Shown one piece after another: positions 55,816 through 64,000 of a stretch of 64,000 nucleotides of DNA (positions are counted from its first letter, which is position 1; the number at the start of each line of letters is the position of its first letter). The notes under the pieces are model-generated. The model was not told the origin of the DNA. It saw only the letters and a list, made by a program, of their open reading frames with translations, and made no database searches. Made by a program: the position numbers and the translations under genes. This DNA comes from Climacium dendroides (Eukaryota; Streptophyta; Bryopsida; Hypnales; Climaciaceae). The DNA is taken from assembly GCA_950106755.1 (NCBI GenBank), contig OX467089.1:21495345-21559344 (forward strand), read 5' to 3'.

Positions 55816-58804
55816 TCACAACCATTCATTAAAAGCTTGTTACTTTACAACCATGAAGTGTCATTTGTAAAATAGCCAATGCCATCCAAAGCGAACAATT
55901 TGAAGTCATATTTTGGTGACATTTTGATGGATACATGTTTGACATAAATAAAAGGACAATTGATGGCGAAAGATATAACTACCATAGTCACTTCAAAATG
56001 ATATGACTTGGGGACCAATAGGTGTTTTTTTCATTTCTACAATAACTGTGAAAGTCATCCATAAAACATTTTTGGGTTATTGTGGCATTACCAGATTAAT
56101 CTTAAAGAAAAAAATAGAAATTTTTATTTATCATCAAATTATCAAATTTGAAAAAAAATTGGATTCACATTTAGACTCGAGAACCCAAAAGTAGATGTGG
56201 GAATGAAATAAACAAAAAATTGACTAAATACAAATTAGTGGGCAAGCATAATGTTTATTTGATGAGATGAAATTTTTAATTTGAATCCTATCATTCCTTG
56301 CAATAAATGTTGATGTGCAAATTTAGAACTCAACCATGGCTTAACTCATCAAGTTGTTCTAAACTATAGTCTAAAATCATTCATTTTAAAGAACCTAGAA
56401 AATGGTAAGGGAAAACATAATGATTGTAAGTTTACTTGAGTCTTTAGGTAATTATATCTTATTTATAAATATACATTGAAAAAATGGACATCATGAGAAA
56501 TTTAGCAAGGCTAAAGACAAAATACTATGAAGGTACAATGCACAAGGAATTATAAAAAAATGTAATGAAATTGAATGCACTACATAAAAAATACACTTTT
56601 ATGCATATACAATTGGACAACAAGGTAAACATAATTGAAAACTCATAAAAAATTATGTAAAATAGACACCAAAAAATTTAGATTTAGACTATCAAAATGC
56701 ACTTCTATTGCAAGTAAATCAATCTTAAGATGTATGATAAGACGTTAAAATCATAGTGTATTATTTATTCAAGAGCATTGTTTATAAATACAAAACAAAA
56801 TCTAAACTAAATTTTTAACAATGGCATACTTATGAAGAAAGTGCATTTTTGGTCTTCAAATTTTCTATCCGTATTTTCTTGTATCTATTTCATGTAATTT
56901 TTCATGCCCTTGCAAGTATGAAAACTGAATTTTAATTTTACACGAATAATAAGTTAAATTGTAGCAATCCTTTTTATAAAGTATTGTAGAGGTGTGCCCA
57001 AGCAATTAAAACTTTGGTTTACATAATCATACTCAATAAGGTAGGGTGTAATGAAATTACTACTTATTTAAGGATGTCTTCAAATATCAAGGACATATTG
57101 GAGTTTTCGATATATCAAATGTGAATATTTGAGGGTGAGGACACTTTTGCAGCCTCCCTAAGAACTTCAAGAATTCATAACTAATTCAAGAAAAGTCCCA
57201 AAGTTATGAATCTCACAAATTTGATGTAGCTTTTGTTTACCCTTGAGTGATGTCCAATCTAAATACTACCAAAAAAAACTCTTCATTTAATAAGGTCTTC
57301 ATCTCAACATTATTATTAAGGCCTCTTTACATGTATTGGTCATTGGGGAATTGCACAGCAAGTGCTACAGAGAAAAATAAGCATTGCACTTTCATGTGGA
57401 CCTAGTGGGTGGGGAGGGAAATAATAAAAATATTCACATATATTAGATTTATTAGTCTCCACCAATGAATTTGTTCACTGATATTGGTGAAGCTTCAACT
57501 CCTCCTTTCCTGCTTGTCCACCCTAGTAAGACAATTGGTGGAACCACTTTTGTCTTCTTGCTTGAACTAGCTATATACTTGCCCATCGGATGAGCATATA
57601 AGAAGGCCCTTATTATAGTCTTTCAAGAAATTGGCCAAAAAATGTTTAAGGTATAGAAATTTGCCTAAGATACTTTATAGACATTCCACCTTAGATGCTT
57701 TATATCTAACAATTTGTAGACAGCAATTCGTAGACCATTTTGTAGATATAATTTGTAGACCATTTATAGACAACGATTTTTGCCTACAACATTTCCTGAT
57801 CTTGTAGGCATTAGGATAATGTATTGTTACTTCTCACTTCATTTTTCTACCTCTAATACCATAATTATCATTTGATTCATTAATTCTTATTGATTTTGTG
57901 TTTACAAATAGTAAATTAGTCTATCAAGCAAAATAAAGACCCAAAGACATGTAGAAACTCAACCATGGCTTGTAGAAAACTCAACCACTTGTTCCACGGG
58001 ATGTAATTGAAGAAACAAGACTAATTGTAACAATATTGGTAGAGTTGTGTGTCATTACTAAGAAGGTGTTGTTTCTAATAGCCCATATAGGCACTAGTCA
58101 TACAACTCCTCACAAACCATTTTTTTTCTACATATATTTCATTGAATTAGCAATGATGAAGATTTTTCTACTTCAAGAGACTTGTAATTGATTGATAGAG
58201 AAAACAACATGTTGCACGGAAGGGGCTAACAAGTAATTCATTATGCAAAAGAAAAATCCTTGAGTTTTAATTGAATGATCTATTCCACCATTCTATTGTT
58301 TCTGTGCAAAGTGGGCTTTGATAATTCCATCTATTATATATTCATCTAATCCATGGAAAGGTAAGTGCAACTCCATCCCACTCCTTCTACATTGCTTTTG
58401 GAGACTATGTGGTTTCTAAAAAATAAAAAAATTAGACTAATAGTAGATGGACTTGCCTAAAGTATTATTGCAAGCCTTTCAAAAAAGTTGTGTGGAGATT
58501 TATTTCCACTTTTGTCATGGATGTGAAAAATTGCCCCTAGACTAGGCTATCAATTTTGTATTTGATAACCTCCAACATCTAATTTGGAACCTAGGGTTCC
58601 AAAAATAAATTTGAAATTTGAAATTTTATCATCTATAGTAAATAATTTATTTTAGCGTTTCTTTAAGGTAAAATTTGGAGCTTTGTTCCAAATTTCTACC
58701 CTCGTAAAGAAGGCTCATACAACTAGTAAAGTGGAGTCCATAGCATGTGATGTGGATCTAAACTTCGAATGGATTACAAATGCTTCTCGTAGAGCACAAA
58801 CGGT
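55816..58804. other. AT-rich intergenic DNA, no gene seen
   Basis: No coding frame, RNA gene or clear transposon ends were recognised. Around 57705-57790 the phrase 'aatttgtagaccattt' repeats with variation, a short degenerate tandem array. Confidence 0.45.
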
Positions 58805-59230
58805 TTAATTCCTAAAAGTCTCTAGCATTTGAGGGGTTAAAAACATCATTGCTTTTGAAATGCTAGAGGTCTAAATGTCACCAAGGCACACAAATTTCAT
58901 CTGTACAATCTTGTAGTGTATATGAATCAAATTTGGAGTCATTCGGCCACATAGATTGCGAGATTATAATGTTTTAGTGTTGAAAAAGGATGTTGAAATT
59001 TTTGTAGCAATACATCAGAGGTGAAACTCATTTTCTAAACCTTCTCAAAGAAAAAAATTTAGACTAGGATATAAAGTGCTTCAAAACCAACAAACAAATA
59101 TGTAAATTAAAGAAATATCATTCAAATGACTCAATGTATGCAAAATGGCTTTCAAATGTTAAAAGAAAATGCAAAAAAAACATCTCAAGTTAAACCTCCT
59201 TCTAGTGAAATGCTTCTTAAACAATCACAT
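58805..59230 (-). mobile_element. TTAA-bounded piggyBac-like element, copy 11, partial
   Basis: TTAA (58805-58808) is followed by TTCCTAAAAGTCTCTAGC, and a second GAGGGG-TTAA occurs at 58837. From there 'aacatcattgcttttgaa' and following blocks are the inverted counterpart of 36480-36890 in copy 8. The right end is missing; similarity fades near 59230, before the next element starts at 59366. Confidence 0.55.
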
Positions 59231-59365
59231 TTCTAAAGGGACATTTTTCATCTTATACACTATAACTATGAGATGACTTTATATTACATGAATACTTTAA
59301 TCCTATACATTGTTTAATTTAAAATTTAAACATGAGAAAATCATTCACTACTAACATTGTACTTT

Positions 59366-60285
59366 TTTACCTCTAAAGTTCCATCGGCCCTATAAGACAA
59401 AAATGCAACTTTGAGTAGGCTCATACAGTATCAATATTCATTGGACTTTTTTGAAACTTTTGAGTAGCTAGAAAAACACATAAGCTTTGTGGGAATACAA
59501 TTTTAATTTCAATCAATGCCCGGGAGCAAAAATTATGGGACAATAAGTCAAAAATGGAGGTTGGTGGGTTGCACCAAAAAAATCACAGAAGTCAATAAAT
59601 TAATTTTTTTCTCAAACATTATATTTTTGTCTATATATAAAGCTTTGATTCATTCTATTTGGATTGGTGATGAGAAAGTTATGAACAATCTTGTTTTTCA
59701 GGCAATCTAAGTATACTTCTTCAAAAAATAACTTATAGGACTCATTTTTTAGTGCAATTTTAAAAATTTTAAAAATATTGTTTAATAGGATTAATTATGC
59801 TTTCTAAAACAATCTCACTATTGGGATTATTGTGTTTCAATCCCATTTTAGAGCTATTAATAATTTAATTTTTTTATTCAATCTTAGACTACTTCTACTT
59901 AACAATTTTTTAAAGAATGAAAATCATTTGTGTTTTTTATGAATTTTTTTCCTAAACTTTCAACTCAATTCTTCAACATAAATTTTTTTTAGTTCAAAGT
60001 TTGTAGTGCAAAACATTCCCACAAATGGTAATCAAAGTCATCTGAAATTGCAAGACAACATTCAAAAAAACATCTTTTTCAACTTCGAATGCTAATATCT
60101 TCCAATCTATACAATCAAACTTCATAAAAATTTTACCACATGATTTGACACAATTCAAGTAGAAGGTACTATTTTTAGATTTTAAGAAAAATATTTTATC
60201 TGTTTTTTTAGACAAACACAACAAAAATGACGATTTTGAGTGTTTTTTGACCTCCAAAAAATAGCCTAGAGACTTTGGGGGATAA
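59366..60285. mobile_element. TTAA-bounded piggyBac-like non-autonomous element, copy 12
   Basis: The left terminus TTTACCTCTAAAGTTCC and the right terminus GACTTTGGGGGATAA are degenerate inverted matches, and both TTAA sites have one change. The interior matches copies 2 and 6: GCCCGGGAGCAAAAATTATG, 'aaagctttgattcattctat' and 'cttgtttttcaggcaatc'. The length of about 920 bases equals that of copy 6. No ORF of note. Confidence 0.65.
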
Positions 60286-60389
60286 AACATTCATGGAAAA
60301 ACTTTTAACCATTAGAATGAGTTAATTTTAACTTGTACACATAGAAACTTTTAATTACAAGAGATGGTTGTTAGCATGTGAACCTAGGA

Positions 60390-60590
60390 TCTTGAGCTCA
60401 TGAGCCTAAGCACCTATGCTATAAGCACTTGTCATGATTACAGGGTATCTATATTTTAGGTACCTATATTATAGACACCTTCAAATAGTTGTAGAATACC
60501 TACTTACACCTAGGCTCATAGGCTCGCATTTCTAGGCTTACACACTACCATCGTTCGTTGATTACAATAGTAAGTTTGTTCCATGCACAA
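60390..60590 (-). repeat. Dispersed repeat, inverted partner of 55290-55520
   Basis: Reverse-complement match to 55290-55520 over 'gtgtaagtaggtattctaca', 'gaaggtgtctataatatagg' and 'aaatgcgagcc'. The copies are about 5 kb apart in opposite orientation. Confidence 0.55.
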
Positions 60591-60617
60591 AAAACCATTC
60601 ATTTACATGATCGTTTA

Positions 60618-60774
60618 TTAATCCTTGAAAGACACTAAAGGCCAAAACAGTATGTGGTCAATAGATGGCTTCACTATTCACTACAAAAAACAAAGAATGC
60701 ACCTATTGGTTCAATAACCAAAACTATTTTAACAACTATTTTAGTCATGCAGGACAATGTCCTTTAAGGATTAA
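60618..60774. mobile_element. TTAA-bounded miniature element, copy 13 (157 bases)
   Basis: TTAA (60618-60621) is followed by TCCTTGAAAGAC. The right end TGTCCTTTAAGGA precedes TTAA (60771-60774). The terminal match is close to that of copy 9. It is the smallest clear member, a typical MITE size. Confidence 0.6.
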
Positions 60775-62239
60775 CTTATATATGGAAGGTAGAATTTTTT
60801 TTTATCCAAAAGAATTATTTATTCCTATAGTATGCACATAAGAATTTCAAAACACATGAATATAACTAGCCACCTCTACATAAACACTATAACACCAATG
60901 CCTTCCACAAGTTCAAGCTACATTCCTCCCTCCGTACGGTTTTGAGCGCGATTTCAATTTTGGGTGCTTGTAGGTGGTCGGTCCACCACGTAAGCTTACT
61001 GGCTCAGTAGACTGGGGGCATGGCATTTATTCATAATCTACAAACCCAACAACAGGTCGGTCAACACATGTTGTGATACCATAGCTTCCAAGAAGAGTGG
61101 GTGTCCCTTAAAAAAAAAAAAAAATTTAAACAAATAGACATATCCAGCCAACTTCTTAAATTTTTTTTTTAAACAAATAGCCTCCTTTGACTTAAAACTT
61201 CACCTGAAACTTGGGGATGGCTGATTTGGGACAATCAGAAGCCATAAATTATTAAGTTGTAGTTCTAAGGAAAGTGCCTTGTGAGGACACCTATTGTACT
61301 CCTTAGTGTAGGTGATGACCATCACTCTATCAGTGACGAGTGGCTCCACGCACATTTTTCGGTTCCAGAACCTTCCTTTCCTTACATCCATGCCATGACA
61401 CAATTGTGAGACAAAATTTTAGCCTTAAGGATGTGTGGGCTGAAAAGTGGTTGATGGATGACTTCATTGTTCATTATAGAAAAAAAAAAAAATGTACCTG
61501 TGGGTTCAATCATTGGAGCATTTTGATGACTACTTTGGTCGTGGAGGTTGAGTCCTTTGAAGGGGGTTAGTAGGCAAAATTTGACTGTTTTCCCAACCTT
61601 GTAGAGAGGTGTTTTTTTTATCATTGATTTGTTTTGAAGTTCATGTGGAGAAGAGTGTATTGGATTGGCAAGTTTCATTATAGAGGGAGACCTATGTAAC
61701 ATTGTTTTGTAAAGACGTAGGGGTCTTTTTTGCATCCTTGAAAAGGGGACTCCTATAGTGAATAAAATTGTCTTCTATAGATTCCTCAACCAACCCTTCT
61801 TGTTTGATCATTGCCTAGTTATACAATGTTATCTACATATGGTGAGTCATGAATTCATTTGCAAAGAAGAGGCTCTTTCCTTCTTCCAAAATGTAGCTCT
61901 TTTCATTTGTGAAACTCTTGGATTCAAATTTCCCAATGAAACATGGGCCATTGTGTTTAAAGTTATTCCATGAACAATGACATTGTAGATGGAGCTTTAG
62001 TCTTCTTAGTAAAGATTATTAAGGCATCTACAACCAATACAAGTGTTTTTTTCATGTCAACAAACCTAAACATAATTCAAAAAATTATTAGAAAATTATA
62101 TAACAATTATAAGAAAATAAAATCACAAGTAAATGCAATTGGTTTGAGAATTTTTAGAACATGTATGAATATACTCCAATTTTCAAAGTTGAGGTCATAG
62201 CTAGGAACATCTATTATTGACATTAGACTACCCTTAATT
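60775..62239. other. Intergenic DNA with a GC-richer block at 60925-61110
   Basis: The block 60925-61110 (for example GTAGGTGGTCGGTCCACCAC) stands out from the AT-rich surroundings and can fold locally; it may be a decayed transposon end. The minus strand from 61200 to 62240 has longish open frames (61382-61735, no recognised motif) that might be the distal part of the piggyBac relic. No confident assignment. Confidence 0.3.
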
Positions 62240-62474
62240 GGACATCCTTGCATATGTCCTGGACCTTCAAACCTTACAAGCAATGTCTCCACTATCCTTT
62301 TCCCCATCTTTACTCTCCTTTCTTGGACTTAGGGGCCTCCACACTTTCAATAGATGCTCTACAATAAACATCAAAGTTGCTAACAAAACGTGCTATGGAA
62401 TTTGCGAGGCAACAAATCTTCAATCTCCATTTTTTAGGCTTATTGGGCATGTATTGTTGCCTTGGATAATATAC
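62240..62474 (-). pseudogene. Relic of a piggyBac-type transposase
   Basis: On the minus strand from 62471 the frame reads YYPRQQYMPNKPKKWRLKIC and continues through LANSIARFVSNFDVYC. This matches the piggyBac transposase core, where a YxPNKPxKWGxKxxxLxD segment is followed by a FDVYTG-type segment. A stop occurs at 62311-62309. The +1 frame then resumes with GKRIVETLLVRFEGPGH, which corresponds to the family's 'vvldLlepyxgkGh' stretch before the expected catalytic aspartate. The catalytic DNxF block itself was not found. The stop, frameshift and missing residues mean it is inactive. It provides a plausible source class for the TTAA-bounded elements in this window. Confidence 0.5.
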
Positions 62475-64000
62475 ACCTTTGTAACAAACAAGTCACAAAT
62501 GTACAATTTACACATATAGAAAATAGATTGGTGATGTGAAGGCACTTTGATAGAGGTAAAAATTGATTCTGTGATAGAAGTTGGGATATGATGTGGCAAT
62601 AAACAAATGGTTTTGACTTCTACTAATACATGCGTATGTTGGGAAGTTTTTTAAGTCCCATGTATATAAGTATTGCAAAAACCTTCAGTTTGCCCATATC
62701 TACCAATTTCCAACCAATGTCACTACATGTATATGTCTCGTAATCACTTGGACATGTAGGATTACAACCCATGCTTGATCCTCTTCAATTTCTTGGTTGC
62801 TTATGTATTTGTTTTTGAACAAATACATCTCAAACTCTAAATAGATTGGAATTGGCCAAATAATTGAAGAAGTGAAGGACCCAATTCCACTCTACAATTA
62901 AGTCAGGGATAGACCACAAAAATATTTCATTGGGTTGTTGAAATTCACATACCTATGGTCCCATTTGCTTGAGGTGTAGTCTTCTTTTATTTGATTTGTA
63001 CCTTATATTGCATATGATATAGTACCTTCACCCCTACCATGACGGCCATCGCGACCTTGACTCCTACCTCTACTGCCACACCTCGAACCCATTGTTGCCA
63101 AAGCTATATCAACAAAGCTACTCCTTGCCATTGGAAAGCCCCCCAACATTGATTGTCTTCTTCCTACGTTTCAATTCCTAGTTGTTGTTGGCCTCTCCTT
63201 TCGTTGTGTTTAGTAGCTTTTGCGTTTTGACCTTTGACGTTGCCCTCTTGTCTTTGCCGACACACTCATGGCTTACATCTTCCTTTGTTGTTGCTCTTGT
63301 CCATAGTCATAAGTGTGATTGTGCTTGGAAAGAGCCGTTGATGAAGTCTTTTTTGTAAATTCATAGGTAAAGGAAGTTTGGACTTGGAGTGTATGGAGGT
63401 GAAGGCTGGTGGGTAATTGTCACAGTCATCGTGATCGTTGTCTTCTTCTTAGTCATCAGAGTTGAGGCTATGATCACTTTCATCTTTTTCAAGTTTGTTG
63501 AGTTCATTGCTACCCTCTTCACTATTATAGGAAGAGTCTCTACAATCTTTATGGTCTATGTTTTTTACAATCACAACTAAAATCTTTGTCATGTAGTATT
63601 TGGTGCACATTGGATTTTCTCAATACAACTATAGTTTTTTTCATAATAATAACAAGGTACATCTCTTCTTTTGTCACCTCATGAAAGTAGGAGTACATGG
63701 CTAGTCCTAGAGGAAAGTTGCATTGATCTTCATCTTATTGTTCTTCATCAAATTTGTTTTCATTGCACATGTAGGAATTTGGCACCCTTACCAATATTGG
63801 AAATGACAATGTTGGAATCTTGTGTTCATCGCCCATCAACTTTTGTAGTTGTAAAGCGGCTTGTGGTTATTGTAGGTTGTTGCTACCACATTGAGTGAGT
63901 GGCAATTTATTTGGTGGCAACGGTGGTGCTTTTTCAATGAGCTTGTGGTTGCATTGTGCGCTTTGGAGGTTTTTGTCTTGCATCAACTATGGAATAATCT
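62475..64000. other. Intergenic DNA, possible transposon remnants
   Basis: On the minus strand a short frame at 63092-63006 begins MGSRCGSRGRSQGRDGRHGR, an arginine-glycine-rich start of the kind seen at the N-terminus of some transposases. It ends after about 28 residues. Frames rich in V, I and F at 63389-63580 on the plus strand look like chance products of GTT/ATC-rich sequence. No gene can be supported. Confidence 0.3.

Overview
The window reads as nuclear DNA of a land plant. Three intron-rich protein genes can be rebuilt exon by exon with GT-AG introns. Two belong to plant families: a CBL-interacting protein kinase (CIPK) and a plant intracellular Ras-group-type leucine-rich-repeat protein (PIRL). 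The third is a WRN-like RecQ helicase. TTTAGGG-type telomere-box motifs lie near two gene starts, and a decayed piece resembling plastid 16S rRNA sits in one intron. Exons are moderately GC-rich and the space between genes is very AT-rich. I cannot name the species; a seedless plant such as a bryophyte would fit the compact introns and the piggyBac-like elements, but that is inference.

Layout: 1-10.7 kb is AT-rich repeat DNA with foldback elements, TTAA-bounded elements and one isolated GC-rich island (4.2-5.15 kb). The CIPK gene occupies 11.2-15.7 kb (minus, 14 exons, 449 aa). From 15.8 to 21.5 kb are repeats, including a nested insertion and a CACTA-like element that carries a long hairpin. 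A small ORF with a signal-peptide-like start (21.55 kb, plus) converges on the PIRL gene (21.98-24.83 kb, minus, 4 exons, 442 aa). From 25 to 41 kb is mostly repeat DNA. The RecQ gene spans 41.05-48.6 or 48.77 kb (minus, 20 or 21 exons, 933 or about 967 aa). Downstream of its promoter, on the plus strand, 50.08-52.33 kb holds a G-patch fragment and further exon-like blocks with a frameshift and stops, probably a decaying gene. From 52.5 kb to the end is repeat DNA, with a relic of a piggyBac-type transposase near 62.3 kb.

The most interesting feature is structural. At least 13 segments (about 0.1-1.05 kb) begin TTAA-CCCCTAAAG or a close variant and end in the inverted form, flanked by TTAA. 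Together they cover roughly 9 kb, about one seventh of the window. TTAA target sites and CCC-starting termini are the hallmark of piggyBac transposons, and the only transposase relic recognised here is also piggyBac-like. I propose that they are non-autonomous piggyBac-type elements. Three other foldback families, one with 9-bp target duplications, are also present.

The three genes have no obvious shared pathway: calcium signalling to kinases, a leucine-rich-repeat scaffold, and DNA repair. All coordinates and translations were worked out by hand and no database search was possible.
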